The notes beneath the pieces are model-generated. The model was not told where the DNA came from, ran no database searches, and saw only the letters and a program-made list of their open reading frames with translations. Positions 1-5,074 of a DNA stretch of 7,922 nucleotides are shown here, piece by piece. Positions within the stretch are counted from its first letter, which is position 1; each line of letters opens with the position of its first letter. The position numbers and the translations under genes were made by a program. Source of the DNA: Nitrospirota bacterium (GTDB lineage: Bacteria > Nitrospirota > Nitrospiria > Nitrospirales > UBA8639); assembly GCA_029881175.1 (NCBI GenBank), contig JAOUNC010000121.1, forward strand, positions 1 through 7,922, written 5' to 3'.

Positions 1-113
1 TCCCTTTTGAGCTTGGCCAAGTTGCCCCTCCTGTTCAACTGGGTGAATAACCACTCAGTCGACAGTGGCGCACCGGGGTGGGCTCTGTAAAAGTGTGGAC
101 CCTGCTCGATCAC
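1..113 (-). CDS. Unrecognised open frame, cut by the window edge
   Basis: A frame starting at a GTG (113-111) stays open to the window edge, giving 37 complete codons. The peptide begins V/MIEQGPHFYRAHPGAPLS and goes on to EWLFTQLNRRGNLAKLKR. Its mixed hydrophobic, aromatic and charged make-up looks like real protein rather than noise, but I do not recognise a family. An in-frame TGA lies shortly upstream, so GTG is the only good start. No Shine-Dalgarno sequence sits at the right distance; the nearest purine cluster (GAGG) is about 19 bases upstream. The GTG overlaps the stop of a short upstream frame by four bases (GTGA), as in coupled gene pairs or a gene broken by a frameshift. It is downstream of recR on the same strand. 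It could be a real gene start, a pseudogene remnant or chance; sequence to the left of the window would decide. Confidence 0.35.
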   Translation of the reverse strand, partial: MIEQGPHFYRAHPGAPLSTEWLFTQLNRRGNLAKLKR

Positions 114-193
114 GAGCCAGCAGGCTGGAACGCCTCAAGCTCTTCGTAAATCTTCAGGTTCGCTAACTCGTAATATAAGGGAGGCGGTGACAA
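110..193 (-). other. Short open frame after recR, overlapping the next frame (GTGA)
   Basis: A 27-codon frame, from a possible TTG at 193-191 to TGA at 112-110, encodes a peptide ending LYYELANLKIYEELEAFQPA-GS. The segment is amphipathic and helix-like and looks protein-coding. There is no convincing start: no ATG or GTG, and the sequence before the TTG is pyrimidine-rich without a Shine-Dalgarno. The frame is in register with recR but separated from it by two stops (TAA CCC TAA). Together with the overlapping frame at 1-113 it may be the two halves of a frameshifted gene or a small coupled pair. Non-coding is also possible. Confidence 0.2.
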
Positions 194-214
194 GAGGAAG
201 GAGGCTGGTTAGGG

Positions 215-853
215 TTACCCGAGGTCTCGTCGGCCTTCAATAGACTTCAGGAGGGTCACTTCATCGGCATACTCAATATCCATCCCGACAGGAATCCCAT
301 ACGCAATGCGAGAGACTTTTACCCCGAGCGGTTTCAGTCGTTTGGTCAGATATATCGCCGTGGCCTCTCCTTCAATCGTTGGATTCGTGGCGACGATCAC
401 TTCTTTGATGCCTCCTTGTTGAACCCGATTTTCCAAGTCATGCGTGCGAATGTCTGCCGGGCCCACGCCATCTAAGGGTGAAAGTGCCCCGTACAGGACA
501 TGATATAAGCCTCGAAAGGCTCGGCTGAGTTCAATCGCATGGAGCGTGCTGGGCTCTTCCACCACTAAAATAATGGTGGTATCTCGCTTGGGGTCAAGGC
601 ACACATCGCAGAGTGGTCCTTCGGCAATATTCCGGCATTGCGTACAGAACGTAATTTTTTCTTTGACTTCTCGTATGGCTTCTGCCAGGCGGAGGGCTTC
701 TTCCGTGTCAGTTTTCATGAGATGAAAGGCCAGCCGCTGTGCGGTTTTTTGTCCAATGCCTGGTAAACGCACCAATTCCCGGGTGAGGCGCATTAAGAGG
801 CCTTGAGACTGACCGTTGTTTTTGGATGGTGATGAAGCCGTGTTGTCTGCCAT
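215..853 (-). CDS. recR: Recombination mediator protein RecR
   Basis: RecR (212 residues) works with RecF/RecO in gap repair, helping to load RecA onto SSB-coated single-stranded DNA; it forms a ring-like clamp. Visible in order: an N-terminal helix and helix-hairpin-helix with LPGIGQKTAQRLAFHL (residues 30-45); a four-cysteine zinc motif at C70, C73, C82 and C85; a Toprim domain from about residue 92, with VVEEPSTLHAIE and later NPTIEGEATA; and the C-terminal GIPVGMDIEYADEVTL segment with a final EGR. The family is usually about 200 residues, so the length fits. The ATG at 853 is preferred over the ATG at 793: residues 19-20 (LL) align with the conserved leucines of the first helix, which the shorter start would cut. 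The Shine-Dalgarno is weak. It follows ybaB by 21 bp and is the last clear gene of the dnaX-ybaB-recR operon. Confidence 0.97.
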   Translation of the reverse strand: MADNTASSPSKNNGQSQGLLMRLTRELVRLPGIGQKTAQRLAFHLMKTDTEEALRLAEAIREVKEKITFCTQCRNIAEGPLCDVCLDPKRDTTIILVVEEPSTLHAIELSRAFRGLYHVLYGALSPLDGVGPADIRTHDLENRVQQGGIKEVIVATNPTIEGEATAIYLTKRLKPLGVKVSRIAYGIPVGMDIEYADEVTLLKSIEGRRDLG

Positions 854-874
854 GATCTGGATCCGGTGCCTTTG

Positions 875-1201
875 TTAAAACATGCCTGGAATGCCCAGCC
901 CGCCTGTGAGCGACTTCATTTCGTCCGCCATAAGTTCTTTGGCTTTGCGGAGCGCTTCATTGGTCGCGGCGACCAGGAGATCTTTCAGCATATCCGCATC
1001 CCCTGCTTTCAACACTTCAGGGTCAATGGTGATGTTGGTGATTTGCATGGCCCCGTTGGCCTGCACCGTGACCATGCCTCCACCGGTTGAAGCTTCCACG
1101 GTTTTGGTCGCGGCTTCTTCCTGAATTTTTCCCATTTTCGACTGCATCTCTTGCGCTTGTTTGAGTAAATTACCCATATTGGCAAAAGGATTTTTCGACA
1201 T
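875..1201 (-). CDS. ybaB: Nucleoid-associated protein, YbaB/EbfC family
   Basis: This 108-residue protein belongs to the YbaB/EbfC family, small dimeric DNA-binding proteins that coat the nucleoid and are almost always encoded between dnaX and recR. It has the typical N-terminal start MSKNPFANMGNLLKQAQEMQ with a long helix (residues 9-35), a central beta segment TGGGMVTVQANGAMQITNI (39-57), DPEVLKAGDADMLKDLL (61-77), and a helix AATNEALRKAKELMADEMK (78-96). The glycine- and methionine-rich tail LTGGLGIPGMF is also typical. Length matches the family. Its ATG overlaps the dnaX stop (TAATG), and a strong GAGGAGG lies 7 bases upstream inside the dnaX coding sequence, so its translation is probably coupled to dnaX. 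The exact cellular role of the family is only partly known. Confidence 0.96.
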   Translation of the reverse strand: MSKNPFANMGNLLKQAQEMQSKMGKIQEEAATKTVEASTGGGMVTVQANGAMQITNITIDPEVLKAGDADMLKDLLVAATNEALRKAKELMADEMKSLTGGLGIPGMF

Positions 1202-3042
1202 TACTCTGCCTCCTCTTTTTTCGGAATTCGTTGGGCTGACGCTAATTCTCCTCCAAACAATTCTAACGCTTCCTTCACGAGTGGATGGGCTTTTACCTGT
1301 TGCATCAGGTCCTGGCTATCCTCGTGTTTTTTTTTTGCCCGAATTTCACCCATGGACGGCGGGCGTTCTTGCCCCTCGTGTAATTCGATGACTTGAACTC
1401 GTATGGGATGTCCGGCTAATTCTTCGCACAGCCTGGCAATGAGGGCACGATTTTCAGGCTTATCGGTGCGCCATCGAGCAATCGCATCTTTTTTGGAATA
1501 GCCGATGACGACATGATCGGCTTCCAGGGTCACGACACTCCCCTTTTCTAAAAAACTGCCGACATTGGGATGGTCCTTCATCATGCGATCCACCACCTGC
1601 TCCCAGTTTAACGTCACTGTTTGCTTTAGCGCAGGATTGGGTGCGTGAGGCACTGGCTGTGGGGGTGTTTGTTCCTGGGAAGCGGAAGCGACTGGTTTGG
1701 CTGGGATGGGTTTGTCCATCACGGGTAATGATGGAGATGGAGGTATACCAGCCGTTTCAGTCATGGACTTGGTTGGTTCTGGGACTTTGGGAATCGTTCG
1801 AGGTTTTTCCATGGACGATGGCGTTTTTGAGACTCGTGACGGGGTTGAAGCAACCAGAGCGGGAGTGGGCAATGTTTTGGGCTGGTGTGATGGTTGAGCC
1901 TGGACCATCGCGGTGGGTTCCAACCCGATGGCCGGCGCCATCTTCGGGTCCAAGAGCGCAGCGCGGACTACAGCGGCTTCGATGAGAAATCGTGGATGGG
2001 AACTTCCTCGGAGGCTGTCTTCGGTTCGAGATATAATGGTAAAGACGGCCTGTAAATAGGGCTCGGTGAGTGCTCTCGCTTGCTCAATAATCTGCGCGCC
2101 TTCTTCTTCTCCCAATTCCAAAAGATTCAGCACCTGTTGAGGCGAAGCAACCACGCAGGCCACCAGAAGATTGCGAATCCGCTCCAGGATTTCCCGGCAA
2201 TAGATTCGAACATCAAAGCCTTGGTCAACGACTTCCCCAACGAGCGTCATGGCTTGAGAAGCTTGATGTGCAAGAATGGCCTCAATCATTTGTCGAACCA
2301 GTTCATCGGGCACGGAGCCAATCAAGGCCTCCAAGTCTTCATGCAGCAGCTTTTCGCCTCCAAAGGACACCGCTTGATCGAGAAGGCTGAGGGCGTCACG
2401 CATGCTGCCTTCACTTGTTCTGGCCAAGACGGACAAGCTGCGATCTTCAACGGTCACGCCGGTTTGTGTGGCCACATGGCGCAGTTGGGAGATGATCTCC
2501 AACCGGGAAATGCGCCGAAACGTAAAATGTTGGCAGCGAGACAGAATCGTGGCAGGAATTTTATGCACTTCCGTGGTGGCAAAAATAAAAACGGCATGGC
2601 TCGGAGGTTCTTCTAATATTTTGAGTAGGGCGTTGAAGGCCGAGTTGGAGAGCATGTGGACTTCGTCGATAATATACACGCGATACGAGCCATGGAACGG
2701 CGCAAATTTCACATTTTCCCGTAGTTCGCGCACATCGTCCACGCCTGTATTCGATGCCCCGTCAATTTCGATCACATCAACGGAATTCCCACGAGTGATT
2801 TCCACGCAACTTGGGCAGGTGCCACAGGGCTGACTGGTGGGACCTTTTTCGCAGTTTAGGGATTTCGCCAGAATACGGGCCACGGTGGTCTTCCCCACCC
2901 CCCGCATGCCGGAAAAGACATAGGCATGGGCCACTCGTTGCCGCGTGATGGCATTGGTGAGGGTTTGCACGACATGGGTTTGCCCCATGACTTCCTCAAA
3001 GGTCGTCGGGCGGTATTTGCGAGCAGAAACCTGAAATTCCAT
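1201..3042 (-). CDS. dnaX: DNA polymerase III subunit tau (DnaX), clamp loader ATPase
   Basis: DnaX is the ATPase of the clamp loader, which opens the beta clamp and places it on primed DNA; full-length tau also ties the polymerase cores and helicase together. The 613-residue protein shows the AAA+ core: MEFQVSARKYRPTTFEEVMG at the start, Walker A GMRGVGKTT (45-53), the zinc-binding cysteines C64, C73, C76 and C79, Walker B VYIIDEVHM (122-130), sensor 1 FATTE (154-158), the SRC arginine-finger motif (168-170) and sensor 2 GSMRDALSLLDQ (212-223). The lid and collar domains follow to about 365, then a proline-rich linker (about 375-470), then the tau-specific C-terminus. A run of ten A's lies at codons 569-572. 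No clear Shine-Dalgarno precedes the ATG. It is the first gene of the dnaX-ybaB-recR operon, and its stop overlaps the ybaB start. Confidence 0.98.
   Translation of the reverse strand: MEFQVSARKYRPTTFEEVMGQTHVVQTLTNAITRQRVAHAYVFSGMRGVGKTTVARILAKSLNCEKGPTSQPCGTCPSCVEITRGNSVDVIEIDGASNTGVDDVRELRENVKFAPFHGSYRVYIIDEVHMLSNSAFNALLKILEEPPSHAVFIFATTEVHKIPATILSRCQHFTFRRISRLEIISQLRHVATQTGVTVEDRSLSVLARTSEGSMRDALSLLDQAVSFGGEKLLHEDLEALIGSVPDELVRQMIEAILAHQASQAMTLVGEVVDQGFDVRIYCREILERIRNLLVACVVASPQQVLNLLELGEEEGAQIIEQARALTEPYLQAVFTIISRTEDSLRGSSHPRFLIEAAVVRAALLDPKMAPAIGLEPTAMVQAQPSHQPKTLPTPALVASTPSRVSKTPSSMEKPRTIPKVPEPTKSMTETAGIPPSPSLPVMDKPIPAKPVASASQEQTPPQPVPHAPNPALKQTVTLNWEQVVDRMMKDHPNVGSFLEKGSVVTLEADHVVIGYSKKDAIARWRTDKPENRALIARLCEELAGHPIRVQVIELHEGQERPPSMGEIRAKKKHEDSQDLMQQVKAHPLVKEALELFGGELASAQRIPKKEEAE
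1209..1215 (-). promoter_or_regulatory. Shine-Dalgarno for ybaB inside the end of dnaX
   Basis: On the minus strand GAGGAGG lies 7 bases before the ybaB ATG and within the last codons of dnaX (..KKEEAE-stop). With the TAATG stop/start overlap this is a textbook coupling site and fixes the ybaB start. Confidence 0.85.
1327..1336 (-). other. A10 homopolymer in dnaX, possible slippage site
   Basis: On the coding strand the run reads GCA AAA AAA AAA CAC (A569-K-K-K-H573). The register A|AAA|AAA also fits the general pattern of a -1 ribosomal slippery heptamer. Slippage in either direction meets a stop quickly: one added A (or a -1 shift) ends at TAG 1318-1316, giving about 575 residues; one lost A ends at TGA 1307-1305, giving about 578 residues. 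A small 5-bp hairpin (ACCTG/CAGGT, 1310-1295) lies 16 bases downstream. No stimulatory Shine-Dalgarno is visible upstream. Other dnaX genes (Thermus, E. coli) are known to make a short form by slippage or frameshift, but much earlier in the gene. Confidence 0.4.
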
Positions 3043-3061
3043 GTGAAAAAATCGTTCGAAG

Positions 3062-3090
3062 ATTATAAGGCGGTTTTTTTAGTACGTCGT
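3062..3090 (-). promoter_or_regulatory. Candidate promoter of the dnaX operon
   Basis: On the minus strand a perfect -10 box TATAAT lies at 3067-3062. With a 17-bp spacer the -35 would be ACGACG (3090-3085), which matches TTGACA at only three positions. Transcription would start near 3055, leaving a leader of only about 13 bases before the dnaX ATG. The -10 is convincing, the -35 is not. Confidence 0.45.
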
Positions 3091-3091
3091 A

Positions 3092-3170
3092 AAAAGTGAG
3101 GAGTCATAACAAAAACGGGAAAGAATTTTGCGGCTTTTTTCACGCCATTGACTCTTTACTCCTCACTTTT
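3092..3170. repeat. Inverted repeat between SRP RNA and dnaX (terminator-like)
   Basis: The arms AAAAGTGAGGAGT (3092-3104) and ACTCCTCACTTTT (3158-3170) are perfect 13-bp inverted copies around a 53-base loop. On the minus strand, the direction of SRP RNA transcription, the second arm ends in TTTTT, so the structure could end SRP RNA transcripts just before the dnaX promoter. The loop is long for an intrinsic terminator. The right arm shares an 18-bp identical stretch with the second repeat at 3538-3555. Confidence 0.65.
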
Positions 3171-3184
3171 CACTCAAGAAAGTC

Positions 3185-3285
3185 GGGGCCAGGTGATCCT
3201 GCGGCACACAGACTCGCCCACTTACCGTTGCTTCCTTCCGGACCTGGCGGAGTTCGCAGGATTCTGTTGCACAGGGCCCAGCCCC
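3185..3285 (-). ncRNA. ffs: Signal recognition particle RNA, small bacterial (4.5S) type
   Basis: This is the RNA scaffold of the signal recognition particle. It binds Ffh and helps target ribosomes making membrane or secreted proteins to FtsY at the membrane. The apical domain IV signature GGTCCGGAAGGAAGCA (minus strand, 3244-3229) is unmistakable. The ends pair: GGGGCTGGG at the 5' end with the CCUGGCCCC end, including G-U pairs, closing a long hairpin of about 101 bases. No Alu domain is present, so it is the short type common in Gram-negative lineages. It lies 28 bases downstream of tRNA-Ser on the same strand and is probably co-transcribed with it, then processed. The ends are set by the terminal helix and may be off by a few bases. 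Confidence 0.97.
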
Positions 3286-3313
3286 TATGACGAAACGTTG
3301 TTGACCTATAGTA

Positions 3314-3403
3314 TGGCGGAGAGGGTGGGGTTCGAACCCACGGTACCGTCGCCGGTACACGTGATTTCCAATCACGCCGATTCGGCCGCTCTCGCACCTC
3401 TCC
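3314..3403 (-). tRNA. tRNA-Ser, anticodon GGA
   Basis: A 90-base type II tRNA. The acceptor stem is GGAGAGG/CCTCTCC, with discriminator G and encoded CCA (3316-3314). The anticodon stem CGTGA/TCACG carries the loop TTGGAAA with anticodon GGA (3369-3367), which reads UCC and UCU serine codons. A long variable arm (TACCG/CGGTA type) and the T-arm GTGGGTTCGAACCCCAC are clear. It precedes the SRP RNA on the same strand. Confidence 0.98.
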
Positions 3404-3454
3404 GTAATGTCTGTTGTCTATGAGTTGTTCACTCAGTGGTATGTGCCGGCTCTA

Positions 3455-3482
3455 TTTATCCTGAAAGATTCGTGTTGAGCAA
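3455..3482 (-). promoter_or_regulatory. Possible promoter of tRNA-Ser/SRP RNA
   Basis: Upstream of tRNA-Ser on the minus strand, TTGCTC (3482-3477) and GATAAA (3460-3455) are separated by 16 bases, with starts expected about 45 bases before the tRNA. TTGACC (3490-3485) nearby is a better -35 but is 24 bases from that -10. Both elements are weak, so this is only the best candidate in the 138-base gap. Confidence 0.25.
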
Positions 3483-3541
3483 GCGGTCAAAGACTCCCAT
3501 CTTACCATGGGGCTTTATGGGCGACAAGCAGAGCAGGGAAA

Positions 3542-3632
3542 AGTGAGGAGTAAAGCGAGTAAGTAGTAAGGAGTTAAGGATTCAAAGGGATTCTGTTTTT
3601 GACTCCTTACTTTTTACTACTCACTCCTTACT
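3542..3632. repeat. Imperfect inverted repeat overlapping the stop of the membrane protein gene
   Basis: The left arm at 3542-3574 (begins AGTGAGGAGTAAAG, ends AGTAAGGAGT) and the right arm at 3602-3632 (its complement begins AGTAAGGAGTGAGTAG and ends AGTAAGGAGT) form an imperfect 31-33 bp stem around a 27-base loop. The loop carries GGATTC twice. The arms are themselves built of short repeating units (AGT-AAGG/GAGG). The right arm contains the TAA stop (3630-3628) of the membrane protein gene. On the minus strand the second arm is followed by TTTT, so it may act as a terminator for that gene before the tRNA-Ser transcription unit. Confidence 0.7.
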
Positions 3633-4434
3633 GCATGCGGGATTGAAACATGCGTTGTCGGCGTGACGACCTATGAAGAGCGGCAAATAAATGGCCACGA
3701 AAGAGCAACATGAACACCGTGGCGATGGGAGTGATGAGAAGTACGATGATAACACTCGCATTGGGTGGTATTCCTAGAAGGGATAGCCATTGCGATAACA
3801 CGGTAAAGGGCAAGGTGATGAGATGCCAGAAATCCAGGCCGCCCCGTCGTCCGGCTTGGTTGGAAATCTCAAAGAAAAAGGAAAGTCCAAATGGGGCGAC
3901 AGCAATGGCGACCGGCAAAAACCATTCAATCCAATTTTCAAGGATAAATTCGTAACTTTCCTGGACGACTTCGAGGGCCGATCCCTTCCGGCTTTGATAA
4001 ATGACCTCAGGGACTGGATTTAACAAGACGAATATGAGGAAAAACACGGCGGAGGCGATAAGCGGCTGGTATGGGTTGGTTTGTAAGCCCATTTCCAGAA
4101 ATAACAAGGGGAACCACACCATGAAGCCCACAGAAATCACGTCCCAAAAATATTGGCCCATGCTCTGAGGAATATCTTGCCATTGCAACTGCCGGGCGCC
4201 AAGGATGGCTTGTTCCGTTAAGCTTAAGGTGGCTCCAATGCACAACGCATTGACGGCTCCGAGAATGAATCCGCCGATCATTCCCAACGGGGCAATGATG
4301 GAGGTGATGAGCACCAAGCCCAGGGCGAAGACTAAGAGAACCGGGATTAGGAGCAAATTTTTTCGAAAAGAATGGAATGTCGCAAGCAGTGATTGGTGAT
4401 ATAATCGGACGGTTGCCTGAAAGAAGCCCTGCAT
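3628..4434 (-). CDS. Multi-pass membrane protein of unknown function
   Basis: A 268-residue, strongly hydrophobic protein that I do not recognise. Probable membrane segments lie at about 27-48, 50-72, 97-117, 125-142, 168-189, 203-222 and 226-246. There is no cleavable signal peptide: the first 25 residues are an amphipathic segment ending SFRKN. The tail is basic (HRSSRRQRMFQSRMQ) and by the positive-inside rule probably cytoplasmic. The segment ALEVVQESYEFILENWIEWF, a helix before a membrane span, recalls the general layout of bacterial integral membrane proteins with repeated re-entrant helices, but that is only an impression. The ATG at 4434 has no visible Shine-Dalgarno; an in-frame TAA 24 bases upstream excludes a longer ATG start. 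It follows an 81-residue gene by 24 bp and probably forms an operon with it. Its stop lies inside the inverted repeat. Confidence 0.8.
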   Translation of the reverse strand: MQGFFQATVRLYHQSLLATFHSFRKNLLLIPVLLVFALGLVLITSIIAPLGMIGGFILGAVNALCIGATLSLTEQAILGARQLQWQDIPQSMGQYFWDVISVGFMVWFPLLFLEMGLQTNPYQPLIASAVFFLIFVLLNPVPEVIYQSRKGSALEVVQESYEFILENWIEWFLPVAIAVAPFGLSFFFEISNQAGRRGGLDFWHLITLPFTVLSQWLSLLGIPPNASVIIVLLITPIATVFMLLFRGHLFAALHRSSRRQRMFQSRMQ

Positions 4435-4458
4435 GAAGGAGTGGGTAATCTGCAGTTT

Positions 4459-4704
4459 TTATCGTGTTGCAGGTGGGGGTGAATTTAAGTTCACGATGTC
4501 CTGTTGCCGTTGATCGCGATCTTTTCTGATCGTCTGAAGCCGGCTGGGGCGGTTCAAGGTCCACCATTTCACCGGTCCTTCAAAGGTTGGTGATGGAGGT
4601 GTGGCGGACCCCACAGGGGAATGTTGGAAGTCATACCCTTGATGGGTGTCTTTCTTTTCCAGAAATTTCTGGTAAATATCTTGGTAGAGCTGTTTGAGGG
4701 TCAT
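4459..4704 (-). CDS. Small hypothetical protein (81 residues)
   Basis: An 81-residue soluble protein with no family that I recognise. The N-terminus MTLKQLYQDIYQKFLEKKDT looks like an amphipathic helix. The middle is proline- and serine-rich (GSATPPSPTFEGPVKWWTLN), and the C-terminal part is very polar and basic (RPSRLQTIRKDRDQRQQD) ending in PPPATR, so much of it may be disordered. There is no membrane segment or cysteine. The ATG at 4704 has an SD-like AGGTAGGG close upstream. It ends 24 bp before the membrane protein gene on the same strand, which supports a two-gene unit. Being short and unrecognised, it could be a false call, but spacing and codon pattern favour a real gene. Confidence 0.55.
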   Translation of the reverse strand: MTLKQLYQDIYQKFLEKKDTHQGYDFQHSPVGSATPPSPTFEGPVKWWTLNRPSRLQTIRKDRDQRQQDIVNLNSPPPATR

Positions 4705-4712
4705 AAGGCCCT

Positions 4713-4741
4713 ACCTTACCCCACTTGGTTGGGGCTATCAA
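4713..4741 (-). promoter_or_regulatory. Weak candidate promoter for the small protein/membrane protein unit
   Basis: On the minus strand TTGATA (4741-4736, five of six consensus matches) is followed after 17 bases by TAAGGT (4718-4713, three of six). The spacer holds a 5-bp hairpin (CCCCA/TGGGG). Transcription would start almost at the ATG, which makes the call doubtful. The rest of the 234-base divergent gap (4705-4938) holds an imperfect hairpin near 4761-4790 (GGATG/CATCC core) and the tRNA-Leu promoter candidate; I see nothing else in it. Confidence 0.2.
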
Positions 4742-4809
4742 GAGGCAGGGTCGGGATCGAGCAGGATGCCTTAACATCCCCCTGATCTCGCGTTAACTGT
4801 ATTTGGGGA

Positions 4810-4838
4810 TGGCCTGTAGAAGAAAGACCTTTTATAAT
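4810..4838 (+). promoter_or_regulatory. Candidate promoter of tRNA-Leu (and perhaps tig)
   Basis: A perfect TATAAT lies at 4833-4838, with a poor -35 (TGGCCT, three of six matches) 17 bases upstream. The start would be near 4845, about 94 bases before the tRNA. No better promoter is visible between here and tig, so tig may be read from the same start. Confidence 0.35.
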
Positions 4839-4938
4839 GAGGAAGTTTGGCTGTCGCGCCCTTCTTCACCTATCCGATGAGGAAGATGAACTAATCGACG
4901 TTGAGATGTTGTTTTATTATTGAATAGAGCGTACATGC

Positions 4939-5022
4939 GCGAGAGTGGCGGAACTGGCAGACGCGCAAGACTTAGGATCTTGTGGGTAAACCGTGGGGGT
5001 TCAAGTCCCCCCTCTCGCACCA
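4939..5022 (+). tRNA. tRNA-Leu, anticodon UAG
   Basis: An 84-base type II tRNA. The acceptor stem is GCGAGAG/CTCTCGC, discriminator A, with encoded CCA (5020-5022). The anticodon stem CAAGA/TCTTG holds the loop CTTAGGA with anticodon TAG (4973-4975), which reads CUA and other CUN leucine codons. The variable arm (TGGGTAAACCG) and the T-arm GGGGGTTCAAGTCCCCC are clear. A T6 run follows the CCA directly. It lies 52 bases upstream of tig on the same strand. Confidence 0.98.
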
Positions 5023-5074
5023 TTTTTTCACTTTTATCCCTAATCGGGTTTTTTGCACAAGGATTTCTCATTTT

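Noticed and set aside
1..90. Plus-strand frame open from base 1 to a TAA at 88-90, as the end of a convergent gene
   Set aside because: The minus-strand frame over the same bases gives a more protein-like peptide, and a second plus frame is also open for 16 codons, so openness alone is not evidence. The alternative is not fully excluded.
791..793. Alternative recR start at the internal ATG
   Set aside because: It would remove part of the first conserved helix (LLMRLTRELVRL).
1489..1494. A6G run in dnaX (AAA AAA GAT) as an E. coli-like frameshift site
   Set aside because: The register is wrong: the slippery form needs A|AAA|AAG, whereas here the codons are AAA|AAA|G. No stimulatory elements are visible.
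2080..2616. 178-residue plus-strand frame inside dnaX
   Set aside because: It is antisense to the conserved DnaX core, which is certain from its motifs; the peptide is rich in Asn, Gln and His with no family features.
3148..3423. Open frames on both strands across 3096-3423
   Set aside because: They run through the SRP RNA and tRNA-Ser genes, which fully explain the sequence.
4007..4567. 186-residue frame on the minus strand overlapping the membrane protein and small protein genes
   Set aside because: It is an offset frame of the membrane protein gene. The peptide is rich in Pro, His and Ser without a coherent fold, while the chosen frame gives clean membrane spans.
4832..5071. 79-residue minus-strand frame upstream of tig
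   Set aside because: It reads through tRNA-Leu in antisense; the GGLEPPRFTHKI-type peptide is a common artefact of antisense tRNA translation.
4982..5074. Longer trigger factor start at 4982
   Set aside because: The added 31 codons lie within tRNA-Leu and its trailer; the conserved N-terminus begins at 5075.
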